A stretch of DNA of 64,000 nucleotides from Channallabes apus (Eukaryota > Chordata > Actinopteri > Siluriformes > Clariidae), in NCBI GenBank assembly GCA_030522415.1, contig CM060118.1:24129151-24193150 (forward strand), given 5' to 3'. Shown here piece after piece: positions 9,832 through 20,773 of the stretch. Position 1 is the first letter of the stretch; every line of letters starts with the position of its first letter. The notes under the pieces were generated by a model. That model did no database searches. It was not told the origin of the DNA and was given only the letters and a program-made list of their open reading frames with translations. The position numbers and the translations under genes were made by a program.

Positions 9832-10534
9832 TGTAACGCTTGGATTTATAAAACCGCTTGGTTACAAAAAAACGGATTCGGGAATCAAAACAGGGGCTTG
9901 AAAACAACACTTCCGGTATTGCGCAATTGCAGCTGGACAAAACACGACGCGACACAAAACAATTATAATAAATTAAACCAAGTGTATTAAACACGACAGA
10001 CAGATAAATAAACAAACACGGTGCACCACAAACCAATATATACAAAATATATACAAATAGAAAAAGTGTGTGCGCGATGTATGCGGGTGTGAGTGTGTGT
10101 GTATGATTGTCTAGTGTGTGAAATATGGCAAAAGTTATGAATGGGGTGAGTTGGAGAGATGGATCGATCTCACCAAATGACGATGGTAGGTCTGGGAGAT
10201 CGATAAACGGAATGAGCTGGGTACTGGATGAAATTATGGAACAATAATCCGCAAGCAGTCTCACAGTCTCAAACACCATGCAGCGCGCTGTCTTCACCTC
10301 CCCGTACCGGCCTCAATGCCGGTTCCAGCTTTATGCCGGATCATGTGACCCACGTCACTTCCGGGTTCCTTTGCGTCGCGATCGCGCATGCGCGGGAACT
10401 TGCCCGGTGACCAAACCACTGTCAATGGGGAAACAGAAACCGCTAGGGCACGCCTTCGGCCACAGGTGAGCAGCATTAGCTCCACAACCAATTCCCTGTG
10501 TATGAAAACGCCCCTTTTGTGTGGCAGCGCTACA
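9832..10534 (-). repeat. 3' LTR of the young LTR element
   Basis: 703 bp, TG..CA ends, nearly identical to 12630-13332. The interior reading frame runs on through its first part to 10294. It contains tgtgtgcgcgatgtatgcgggtgtg and a GC-rich stretch with gcgatcgcgcatgcgc near 10377. Confidence 0.92.
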
Positions 10535-11655
10535 TAGACCCCCCCCCAAGCCTCCGGCGTCTGAGGAGAATGTCCGCACAAGCACTTTAAATTCACCACA
10601 CTGTACAGATCGGCTTTTTGTGAGTATCCCCAAGACCTTGTGTATTTTTTCGGTCCTCTTTGTATTTCTGCTGGACCCTCCCACTTGGGCACTCGCTTTG
10701 CAGAATATCTTTTTGTTGTGGAGGAGGGAGGTCGAGTTTGGATCCACACCAAGTCTCCCGGTTGAAAGTGCACTGCTTCCCCCCGGGTATTGTGACATCT
10801 GGCTTGTCTGGATCTCGGGTGTTCTGCTCTTCGTTGGCCCTCCTCCATGATAGGTCTTTGTCGGGGTGATGATGATTGTCCTGCCTTGTGTCGGTGGCAA
10901 ACGCTGCAAGATTTTGTATAACGCCAGACGTCTTTCCGCACCGTCGGCCACCACGCCACCTCTAGTAACCTCAGCAGGGTTTTCAGTTGTCCCCAGTGTC
11001 CTCCCAGAGGATTGTCGTGGTAATACTGGAGAAAAAGTTTTATTAGAGACTGGGGGACAACAAGCTGGATTTTCTCCCCGTGCCTTACTGGTACCCGGCG
11101 ATACAGCATGCCCTGATGACATTCGAAGGTGACCCTCTGATAGTGTGTACCTCTTTGATGATCTTTGGAGAGCAGCTTCGTGATAGTTGGGTCGTTCTGT
11201 TGGGCTCTGATGATCTTGCTCAGGTCGCTCGGAAAGTTGGAGGCCTCTTTAGTGGACGTGGTGGGTAGACGTGGGGTGTCAGCTCCTTTCAGCGGCGGGG
11301 GTGCTCGGGGTATGGCATCTGGACCTGGAAGAAAGCGGTCCTTGCGGTCTTTCTCACCCCTAGCGCCTCTCTCCAACTGTTTTTCCATGGAGCTCGCCGC
11401 TCCTCTTAACGCCACTCTCGTGTTGATGTTCTCCCGGGTTCGCCTCGCTAGTTCTTCCTTGGAGATATCAGGGTTCCCCATGAGACAGAGGGCGGGGTGA
11501 TCATTGGCGAAGTCTCCCATGCGTTGCCCCGGCAGCTGTACCGGCGACCTCGGGTTGTCTTCCTCTTCGTCGAGGTCGTCATCCAGTATAAAAGCCGCCA
11601 GGAAAGCCTGTTTAAAAGACTGCCAGTCCTTCACCTTGCCTTTCTCCGTCTTCCA
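10535..11655 (-). pseudogene. Gag end fused in frame to integrase ends
   Basis: In the same frame as the upstream gag (11659-12555) but separated by a TAG at 11656-11658. It starts with capsid sequence (VKDWQSFKQAFLAAF, PGQRMGDF) and a charged linker. Next comes an integrase N-terminal zinc domain, His-His-Cys-Cys, with GGHWG and CSVCHRHK. It then jumps directly to an integrase C-terminal domain (FQPGDLVWIQTRP, WEGPAEI). The DDE core and everything between gag and integrase are missing, yet the frame stays open. It runs through the LTR edge to 10294. This looks like an in-frame internal deletion; whether the fused protein is made is unknown. Confidence 0.75.
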
Positions 11656-12555
11656 CTAACTGAGAGCAGGCCCTCGTAGAACCGTGCCGAGGGTTCCCAG
11701 CAGCTCTGGTCGGGTCAGGGGTCTGATCTCCAAGTACTTCTCTGCTTGCTCTATGAAGTTCCATACCTCCGCTGTCTCTGACGCGTCACAGAAGGCTGGA
11801 AACTCCACGCAGATGGATGGATGAGCGCGAAGAGAAGAAGAAGAAGAAAGTGGGGAGGAGAGCAGAGCCGAGGAGTGTGCTGGAACACCAGGAGGAACGT
11901 CGTTGCCATTAGTAGTGCTTGGTGGGTTTACCTTGGCCGTGGATGTAGTGGTTGGAGTGCTGGGCAGATGTTGTGCAGGAGATGGAGGGAATGCAGGGGT
12001 GCAGGCCTGTAACCTGTGTGTGGTGGGCGTACTGGTGAGACGCAGTCTCTTCATCCGGTTTTCCCAGATGACGTCCCGTCGCAGAAAACAGTCAACGATG
12101 GCTCTCTCCATTTTTTCGAGAGCCTCCTGGCAGTAGCGCTGCAGCCCTTCCAAGCTCGCGTCCACTGCGTCACGAAAACTGATTTCCCGGTTGAGACTGC
12201 TGTCTTTGGATTGTCTATAATCCTGCTCCATGGAGCTCACTTTACCAGTAAGCGCCACCATGTCCATCTTGCATTGATTAAGTTCCGTACGTAATGTGTG
12301 CACTACCTCTATATCAGTCCCATGAACAATAAAATCATCATTTTCATTATTGTCATTATCATGGCTATCTGATATATATAAAGAATTAATCAATGCAGAT
12401 AATTCAGCTGTAGGGTTACGGCGCGTATTCAAAGCATTCTCCACATCTACCAACATGTTATAATCTACTACACAGTCGGCCTTAGCAGCACTACCAGCAT
12501 TAGCCTTAGCATTAGGTTTAGCACTAGCATTAGCGATGTTAGCATTAGCGTCCAT
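11656..12555 (-). pseudogene. gag: Gag N-terminal region of the young LTR element
   Basis: Starts with ATG at 12555 (MDANANIANASAKPNAK), which has an Ala/Asn/Lys repeat. An acidic stretch and a coiled-coil-like segment (RTELNQCKMDMVALTGKVSS) follow, then an Arg-rich patch (RRDVIWENRMKRLR) and a Pro/Ser/Thr-rich linker. Capsid-like sequence (VEFPAFCDASETAEVWNFIEQ) ends at the TAG at 11656-11658. No protease or zinc knuckle is visible. The frame is also open upstream into the LTR; I chose the first ATG inside the internal region. The family is a gypsy-type gag by position and capsid look, with no name I can give. Confidence 0.7.
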
Positions 12556-12629
12556 TTTGTTCAGCCACATCACACAAAACCGGAAAATATCCCTAAATAC
12601 AGATTCCCCGTGCGTACGGGCCACCACTA

Positions 12630-13332
12630 TGTAACGCTTGGATTTATAAAACCGCTTGGTTACAAAAAAACGGATTCGGGAATCAAAACAGGGGCTTGAA
12701 AACAACACTTCCGGTATTGCGCAATCGCAGCTGGACAAAACACGACGCGACACAAAACAATTATAATAAATTAAACCAAGTGTATTAAACACGACAGACA
12801 GATAAATAAACAAACACGGTGCACCACAAACCAATATATACAAAATATATACAAATAGAAAAAGTGTGTGCGCGATGTATGCGGGTGTGAGTGTGTGTGT
12901 ATGATTGTCCAGTGTCTGAAATATGGCAAAAGTTATGAATGGGGTGAGTTGGAGAGATGGATCGATCTCACCAAATGACGATGGTAGGTCTGGGAGATCG
13001 ATAAACGGAATGAGCTGGGTACTGGATGAAATTATGGAACAATAATCCGCAAGCAGTCTCACAGTCTCAAACACCATGCAGCGCGCTGTCTTCATCTCTC
13101 CGTACCGGCCTCAATGCCGGTTCCGGCTTTATGCCGGATCATGTGACCCACGTCACTTCCGGGTTCCTTTGCGTCGCGATCGCGCATGCGCGGGAACTTG
13201 CCCGGTGACCAAACCACTGTCAATGGGGAAACAGAAACCGCTAGGGCACGCCTTCGGCCACAGGTGAGCAGCATTAGCTCCACAACCAATTCCCTGTGTA
13301 TGAAAACGCCCCTTTTGTGTGGCAGCGCTACA
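12630..13332 (-). repeat. 5' LTR of the young LTR element
   Basis: 703 bp. Differences from 9832-10534 include gcgcaatcgc versus gcgcaattgc, gtccagtgtctg versus gtctagtgtgtg, and ttcatctctcc versus ttcacctcccc. On the minus strand the sequence just outside its inner end (TGGTGGCCCG, from about 12626) could be a tRNA primer site, but I cannot name the tRNA. Confidence 0.92.
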
Positions 13333-13912
13333 ACCTCTGGGTTAAAATGGACTCTCATTTGAAGTATGTGGCCCATATCAAACATCTGTGTAAGATGTAT
13401 TACGTTCACCTCAGGAACATTATAAAACTGTGTCCAGCACACACTTTTGCAGATGCAGAAAAGTTAGCCCATGCTTTGGCACCTCCAGGCTCTACTTCTG
13501 CAATGCACTCCTCATTGGGACTACTGGAAACATCCTTTAAAAGCTGCAGTATATTCATTCTTAAATCTCTTCATTGGCTCTCTGTTTCATTCAGAATTGA
13601 ATACAAGGTTGCCCTTCTTACCCACCAGTGCATTTATGGGGATGTCCATCTCTATCTCAAAGAACTTATTACCTCACATACATCTACACACTTTTTGCTC
13701 AGCTGCAACTAGACCGTGGATACTCTCCATGTGGATCTGAGGATGCCACAGACTGTTGATGCTTTTAAATCTGGTCTAAAAAATCTTTTTATCAGAGCTT
13801 TTGGGTGGCATTAATTTGTAGCACTTTGTGATTTGCTTTAAATAAAAAGTGCATTATAAATAAAATGGATTATTAAATGTATTATTATTATTATTGAAGT
13901 CTTTGGGAAGCT
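13333..13912 (+). mobile_element. L2/CR1-type LINE RT fragment, 3' part
   Basis: Resumes after the LTR element: NLWVKMDSHLKYVAHIKHLC, DAEKLAHAL and KSLHWLSVSFRIEYKVALLTHQC are the C-terminal part of an L2-type ORF2. The matching residues in 23877-25127 are DAEKLVHAF and [15 protein letters not shown]. Frameshifts and a stop end it at 13712. The 3' noncoding end is tgtagcactttgtgattt...aataaa, followed by a short (ATT)n tail at 13879-13895, as expected for L2/CR1 LINEs. Confidence 0.8.
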
Positions 13913-14480
13913 AGGTGATGTTTACTGTATACTCCTCCAAGCAGAGGGAGAAGTTATAATAAAATCCAGATAAATGAAAACATGTAGGAATTCTCTCAGT
14001 ACATCATTGAATAATGATGGGCAAACAGAAGGTGCAAAAGGTACCATGAGGTATTTATCATGTCCATAGTATGTTGTGTTAAATAACATTTTCCACTCGT
14101 CTCCCTCTCTAATTCTGACAAGGTGATAAATGTTATGAAGATGCAGTTTTGTAAAAACTTGTGGCCACTATAGAAGATCAAAGGCTAGACATCAAAGTAA
14201 GGGGATGGTGGTTATTAATGGTTATGATAGACCATGATAGTCAATGCATCGTATCAAGGTTTTGTGTTTTTAGCCAAAAGAAGACTTCTGCCTCTGCTGG
14301 AGATGATGATGGGCAGATGATCCCAGCTGCCAATGATTTACAGTACAAGTGTATTTGTCCATTGCTTATCTATCCTGTGAGGAGAGGGAGTATAACCACC
14401 CCCTGGGTACTAGGGTCTACTGTATATGGTGGAAAAGAAAATGCATGAAACTTATGTATTATTTTCCTGAGATCTGTGTA
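13913..14480 (-). mobile_element. Old gypsy pol relic, part 2 (RT)
   Basis: Continues the relic cut at about 9440. gcaaacagaaggtgcaaaagg near 14021 and cattttccactcgtctccctctctaattctgac near 14090 match 4100-4195 of the fresh element. aaaagaagacttctgcctctgctgg near 14275 matches 4365-4385. All on the minus strand, with no open frame left. Confidence 0.7.
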
Positions 14481-15819
14481 GTTTTTTTTTTAGATATATA
14501 TTGCGCTTCCACTTGATGCTTGTCAATTAACTATTTAACATTCTGGCAAGTTCTCTTCTCTTTTCACCATATAAGTTCACTGCAATGACAGGATTTCACT
14601 TATGCAAAGCTTTCATTTAGATGCTGCTCTTTTGACCTATAGCTGGGAATGGCGACATGGAGACTGACGCTCTCTATAAAGCTATGGACTGCTTCCTGTC
14701 AGGCCACCATCTCCCGCTTGTTTTTTTTTAAGCGTTGATTTATATTCTGTAGCAGCTGTCAGATATAAGGCAAATCATAGGTTTATGCTAATTCATTATT
14801 CTAAATCATAACAGGAGATTAACAGACAGTTGTAACACAATCAATGTATACAGTATATGATATAATAGAAAACCATGATATAATAGAAAGCCATCATCTC
14901 TGATATGGTTATGGCTTCACTGATGGAGTATTTATGGGCATTAATGAATATAATATCATGTAAGTGCTTTGTAATTTTGCTTGTTATTTCATTTTTTTTA
15001 ATTATTTAAGTAAAAGCTACCGTTTTTGTCATATTAAAATTCAAGAGAGAGAAAACGAGTGGATACTGATGATACTGTTCACATTATACTGTGTGCAGAT
15101 TATTTTAAATGTATATGTACTGTTAAGTTGCTTAAAGGTCTGACTTAATTTTTTTATATTATTATAATATCTGGAAAATCATTGTGTTACTGTATGAGAG
15201 GAATTAAACATTCTGTTACAACTTGCTATTAGAGGAGATTGTAGGACGTTGATTATCTATAGCAAAATAATCAACTTCAGGGAGGTAATCATCCATTTAT
15301 TATACAGGTATCATGAGGTATTTAATTTAGTCAGTATTGATATCCTCTCACATGACAACAATTCTAGTAGGCAGTCTACAGTCTGTTAACATTAGCAGCC
15401 TGTTAATATTATTTTATTCTCCTTACCTAAAACTAAGTGTGATGAACTGGTCTTCGGACTTTAAAACTATTTATTATTGTGACATGACATGTGTAAAGAG
15501 TATTTATCCTTTTAATAGTCTCCTGATGATAAACTCTGTTAACTTTCTAGTTTGGACTCACCAGTGGATCAGGTGACTTCATACTTGGATGTTCAGAAAA
15601 TTGGATGAAGTTCCTTGATCTGCTGAAAAGTCTGGAAGTTTAGGGAACAGAGAGTCAGAAAAGTCAAGAGTCTTGAGTGCCAGCAAGTCACGGGAAATAA
15701 GAAAGAACTTTTGAATCCATGTGTTGATTGAGCCACTACTGGCCCTGGAGAAGAAAAGAAACCATCTGGGAGAAGACCATATCTATATGCAGCACCTCTA
15801 CTTTATTTTGACACCTGGC
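14481..15819. other. Unassigned AT-rich DNA
   Basis: No coding frame above noise and no repeat family I recognise. It may include more of the decayed gypsy element at its left side. Confidence 0.4.
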
Positions 15820-15937
15820 CTAGCTTCAAGGTTCAAGGTTTTGTTTGTCAATGCCACCATATATACAGATGCATGCAGAAGATTTAAATAACGTTTCTCT
15901 TCTCTCTTATCAAGGGTTTACATTGTCAATACAATAT
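15820..15937 (-). mobile_element. LINE 3' end, left of the SINE
   Basis: ttcaaggttcaaggttttgtttgtcaatgcc at 15830-15860 resembles the 3' ends of fish LINEs read on the minus strand, like tttatttgtcacagtcatac at 19955. Together with 16316-16980 it forms one decayed fragment, split by the SINE at 15938-16315. Confidence 0.5.
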
Positions 15938-16315
15938 TCATTCATTAATTTTCTATACCGCTTAATCCTGTGTTCAGGGTCGTGGGGGACCTGGAGCCTA
16001 TCCCAGGAGACTTCGGGCACTAGGCGGGGTTCACCTTGGACAGGGTGCCAATCCATCGCAGGGCACACACACATACACACACTCACACACCCAATCACAC
16101 ACTACGGGCAATTTAGGAACGCCAATTAGCCTAACCTGCATATCTTTGGACTGTGGGAGGAAACCGGAGTACCCGGAGGAAACCCACCAAGCACGGGGAG
16201 AACATGCAAACTCCATGCGCATGGAGCCGGGAATCGAGCCTGGCCGGGGAATCGAACCCAGACCCTGGAGGTGCAAGGCGACAGTGCTAACCACTACACC
16301 ACCGCGCCGCCTGTT
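15938..16315 (-). mobile_element. tRNA-derived SINE, full copy with target duplication
   Basis: Flanked by the 10-bp direct repeat AATACAATAT (15928-15937 and 16316-16325). On the minus strand the head is tRNA-like: an A-box-like GTAGTGGTTAGCAC near 16300 and a B-box-like GGTTCGATTCC near 16255. The body has the conserved ggaggaaaccggagtacccg and a CA-rich stretch near 16065-16095. The 3' tail is attcattcattaattttct. Related copies lie at 41940-42375 and 57900-58201. This is a pol III-type SINE; I do not name the family. Confidence 0.85.
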
Positions 16316-16980
16316 AATACAATATATAAATATAAAATATCTATATTTGTTTATATGAAAACATCAGCAGTCTTCTGTATGATGTTCACAGCAGTGCACT
16401 TGTAATAGATAGATATAAATGAAGTGAAATGAGTATATCTTGTAAGCATCTGAATGAATGAGTAAATGTAAAGAGGAAAATATACAAATATACATCTAAA
16501 TATATGTAACCAATTTGTTAGGTGCAAATATACATCCAAATATATGTAACAAAAGAGTATAAAGGCATTTTTAAGTACAAGACAGATACTGTATCAGCAG
16601 TATGACAGGGGTGCGAAAGGCTGTAAAGTATAAACGTACAAACAGTGTCAGATTTAAATATTTGACAATTTTTAAAATAGGTGTTTATAAACAATTCCAT
16701 GAGTACAGAGTTATGCAGGGAGTATAAAATGTCTTATGTGCAAGAGGTGGAAGGTAATGGACAGAATACAGCATCCTCAGAGCCTGATGGATGAAGCTGT
16801 TTGAAAGCTTTGTGTAGCGAGCCTGCAGGCTCTGGTACTTTCTCTCTGAAGGCAGGATGCTGAAGTGGAGGTTTGATGGGTGTGACCTAACTACTATACC
16901 ATCCTTGTATCAGTGTCTCAGGGTCGAGTAGCTACCACTGCAGTCACATATTTAAGCTGCTTGCACTACAGATACATCAC
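16316..16980 (-). mobile_element. LINE ORF2 C-terminal and 3' fragment
   Basis: Minus-strand translation of 16730-16880 gives ILPSERKYQSLQARYTKL and SFIHQALRMLYSVHYL, the C-terminal end typical of fish LINE ORF2 proteins. Below it lies 3' noncoding sequence with gtatgacaggggtgcgaaa near 16600, comparable to gaaatgacaggggtgtgcaa near 20191 in the LINE at 19950. Decayed, with only local frames. Confidence 0.55.
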
Positions 16981-19132
16981 CACATGATTGGTGGACATAG
17001 TTACTAAGTTAACAAATTCAGCAGTTATATTATCCAGATTAAAGGAATCTAGAGTGACACAACTTGAAAGTTTGCATGCAGTATAATAACACTATAACTC
17101 TAAGTACTTTCATCAATGATTCTATAAAATTAAGATTATTAAGAATCCGATATTAAGCAATATTAAGAAGAAACCAATGCCTGATCAAAGGTGGAGTACA
17201 AATAGATCAGGAACCACCACCTGTCAACTGGAAAGGTGATGTTGTTATTTTGCAAAAATAATTATATCTGTGTTACTCAGTAAGCCAGCATGGTAGTGCA
17301 ATCGTAACCAGTGCCACCTCATACCTCCAGAGACTCTGTGTCTGAGTGAGCTCTTCAGTATCCTCCCATGACCCACAATAATACTGATAGGTTTGGCTTT
17401 GACCTCTACATATGAAGGTGGGCGTGAGTGTATGCATGGTGTATCTGTGCTGAAATGGTAACCACTCCCAGTGTTCCCAGGATATGCTCAAGCTTAAAAA
17501 AAAAAAAAAAACAGTAACTAAAAGAGTAAAAACAACTCTAATGCTTAAAAGAAGTCATCAAGAATGTTAAAAGACATTTTGCAGAATGATGAATGAAGAC
17601 CTTTTTCAGAGATTATCAAATAGAGGTAATGATAAGATTTATCACATGTTTCTATCTCTGTTCTACTACAAAGGTTTTACCACAGATTTAAATAATCCTA
17701 AATTATCACCAGTTTGGAAAACACTGGGTAATGGATTCTGTGAGCTGGTTGTAGTTTTCTTTATCAGCATGGAGCAGTGCTGCCTGAAGCATGGGAACAT
17801 CTGTCTAATCACCCTGAATGATAGGCATCTCAAACCACCTGCTATAAAGCCTTCACAATTAGCATAGTGCAGACATTCCTAAACAGCCTCTGGTTGTACA
17901 TTCTTCCACTTTCACTTGATATGCCTAAAATTGCAAATCTCAACCACACACTTATTCAAAGAGAAATTCCAACTACAGTAAAATGAGTAATAGGCCTAAA
18001 CATGCTTCCCTAATTATAAGCATTTTTAGTCATGTGATTTATAATATGCAATTTACTTATGAGATGTAATATGATATTTAAAGAAGAAAACAAGACCGGG
18101 CATGCAATTCATGGAAAATAATCAACAACAGGGTGGTGTGTTACCACCTCAGAGTTAAGAACATTTTAAAGAAACACACACTTGTGGAATTTCTCTTGAA
18201 CCACAGCAATTGATCAAACAATTATCATTTTTATTAATTAAATAACTTAAACTCAACCTTTTATAAACTACTAAATACATTTATACAACAGTTAGTTCCA
18301 ACCAAGTAATCTTATTGGTTGAGAGAGATTGCAGGAGACAATTGTTAATTACACTTTCTGTCAATTGCCAGAATGGGTCAAAGTACGTCAAGTCTACAGG
18401 AAAAAGGAGAGAGCAGCTGCCTGCCAAACCCCGCATTCGAAACCAGTCACAGAAGCACTTTCTGCAAGAAAACACATATGATAATGTTATGTAATCCTAA
18501 ACAACACTTATTCTCTATAATTGCTTCTAAGATGCTCTGATTTGCCATTGAATTATCCGTGTTGTTCTGTCCATCGCTACTGCAAGCCGCAAAAGCTAAA
18601 TAGCTTATAACACAAAGATAAATCCCAAATGGCTCTTTAACCCCAATAAAGAGCACTACTTGGGATTGTACATTATACCATTCTATCTTTTTATTTTAAC
18701 CCTATTTGGGATTTAAATCTAGGACCCTAATAGATAGTTGATATTCTAATGTGCAAAAAGTCAAAATATACAGTAAATCTCATAGGTTTCTCAGGACTTT
18801 ACACCACCTCCATGGTTTATTCTCTTCACCTTTTGACTACATGGTACTGGTAAGAATTTAAAACTTCTTTCACCCTTGTTTACTACACTAATTGTTAGCT
18901 GTAAACTGTCGGTCGCCAGCTCTGCCTGTCATGGTTTGTTCGTTCCATCAGGAATGATATGTGTTGTCAGAGCAATCAGCATGAATACGAGCATGGCTAT
19001 GACATCTTCAGCACTTAAACTGCGCCCTCATGCATAGAGCACAACAGCATGACCTTGAGTGTGATGTTGCTTAATTAAAGTTGTGGAACTCTCATGAAGA
19101 TTTTAAGAATAAGAATAAGAATAAAAGCTATA

Positions 19133-19136
<4 letters not shown>
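16981..19136. other. Unassigned AT-rich DNA
   Basis: I see no gene. There is a short A tract at 17498-17511. Several open frames of 60-90 codons have no recognisable motif and no splice context. Confidence 0.4.

Positions 19137-19173
<37 letters not shown>
19137..19173. repeat. (TC)n microsatellite
   Basis: An unbroken TC run of about 37 bases, preceded by three aagaat units at 19105-19122. Confidence 0.95.
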
Positions 19174-19176
<3 letters not shown>

Positions 19177-19949
19177 AGCCAGTATGATAATAAAATACAG
19201 ATCACAAAACCGAGAAACCACAAAGTGCAAAATTCCTGAGGACTTTTACTATGGACAAGTTTACCTCAAAATGCTGGCACCCACTAAAGATTTTTCTTCA
19301 CAAAAAGCTTCACCAATGCAATGATTTTACATTTTTGGTATTATATAATACACCCACTCTTTAAAATGATCTGTTTATATTATTATATTATGTATATTAT
19401 GTAATTTCATATGAATAAATTATCTTAGAAACAATAATAAGAGAAAAATCTGATAAATATATACCTTTAATATTCCTTGCAGTTGACAATATATCATAAA
19501 CATGGATATCATCTACCACATTTATCTACCCGAAAATACTCTATTCAGAAGACAGTAGTTTAAATATTCTGAATGTTTAAAAATTTGGCTGCACCACCAC
19601 TGTGCTGATATTCAACACAACAACACAATTAACTAATTAACTTGTCAATAATATTTTTTTGCTTGCTAATATATTTTAATATTGCATTAAGAGTTTGGTA
19701 GAATATATTTGCACACTTACACTATTCTTTATAATCTTTAATATAGGTATTTAATACCAAGCTCCTCATTAGTGATTAACTTCATAATATCAGTGAGTGT
19801 GGAAGATATGTTGTGTTAAGTCAAGACATATCTGCTAAAATTAACGAGTCAGGGTAACGGAGTGGCAACTTTAAACCAGAATGTACTACATGATGATTAA
19901 GTAAGGAGGATGTGAGAAGTATGATTGTTATAGAAACATCTCAAATTAA
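19174..19949. other. Unassigned AT-rich DNA
   Basis: Low-complexity AT-rich sequence between the TC repeat and the LINE 3' end. No feature recognised. Confidence 0.4.
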
Positions 19950-20245
19950 AAGTTTATTTGTCACAGTCATACAGAGTACGATATGCAGTGAAATGCTTAT
20001 ACGACTGCCAGTGACTGTAAACATAAATAAATATGAATAAAAGAAATACGTTAGAAAATAAAATTAACTAGTAAAATATACTGTACAAAAGTAAAATAAA
20101 ATATACTGTACAAGTAAGAACAAAATATCAATATAACAATATAGAAATATAAAAGAAGAAAATAGAAATATGTCCAAATCAGAAATGTAGAAATGACAGG
20201 GGTGTGCAAATATGTATAAAAGTGACTTCTTAAAGTGAATTATTA

Positions 20246-20740
20246 TTAAAGTGATTTGTGCAGTAGTCCACAAATGGAAATATAAATATACAGTATAGGA
20301 TATATATACAGTATAGGATAAAGTGTGCATGAATGTGTCCATAGTGGCCATGAATGCCCAGTCAGTGTTGGATGTACAAAAGATGATGTTAGTCTTGTAT
20401 AGTCTATAGTTAGTCTCCTCCTCAGTCTCTCTGTATTGGCCTTCAGGGATAGGAATCGCTTCCCAGACCGCAACAGAGAGAACAGTCCATTGTTGGGATG
20501 GCTGAGGTCCTTCACCATCTTCCTGGCCTTGGTCCAGCACCACTTGCTGTAGATCGAGTGCAGGTCAGGGAGCTCGGTGAAGATGATTCGTTCAGCTGAA
20601 CGCACCACCCTCTGTAGAGCTCGTCTGCCCTGCATAGTACTGTTTCTAAACCAGGTTGTGATGTTTCCTGTCAGGATCCTCTCTATGGTGCAGGAGTAGA
20701 AATTCCTGAGCACCTTGGAGGGAAGTCTAAAGTCTCTCAA
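20246..20740 (-). pseudogene. LINE ORF2 C-terminal segment
   Basis: Reads VLRNFYSCTIERILTGNITTW, then RRALQRVVRSAERI and DLSHPNNGLFSLLRSGKRF, the conserved tail region of fish LINE ORF2 proteins after the RT thumb. The frame differs from the RT segment that starts the other side of 20774. The last 40 or so codons (LYPILYIYPILYI) read the 3' noncoding repeat and are not original protein. Confidence 0.75.
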
Positions 20741-20773
20741 GCGTCTGAGGTGGTAGACGCTGCCGGGCCTTTT

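Larger units (their letters stand above)
9832..13332 (-). mobile_element. Young LTR retrotransposon with internal deletion
   Basis: A 3501-bp element with two 703-bp LTRs (9832-10534 and 12630-13332), TGTAACGC...GCGCTACA. I found about six base differences between the LTRs by eye, so insertion was recent. A 4-bp direct repeat ACCT (9828-9831, 13333-13336) flanks it, and the host LINE reading frame continues across it. A C-rich plus-strand tract at 10535-10548 is the polypurine tract of a minus-strand element. The interior (10535-12629) encodes only gag plus parts of integrase. Protease, reverse transcriptase, RNase H and the integrase catalytic core are absent, so it is nonautonomous. Confidence 0.9.

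Noticed and set aside
11821..12294. Plus-strand frames opposite the gag of the young LTR element
   Set aside because: Antisense shadows with no motifs; LTR and polypurine tract orientation show coding is on the minus strand.
16031..16294. Open frames around SINE copies (for example 16031-16294, 57957-58181, 41840-42268) with Cys/Val or Thr/His repeats
   Set aside because: They read through SINE bodies and CA/TG repeats in several frames; the recurring phrases come from repeat copies, not genes.
16000..16310. A functional tRNA gene suggested by A- and B-box sequences in SINE heads
   Set aside because: No cloverleaf with paired acceptor and anticodon stems can be drawn, and the boxes continue into a SINE body with a target duplication.
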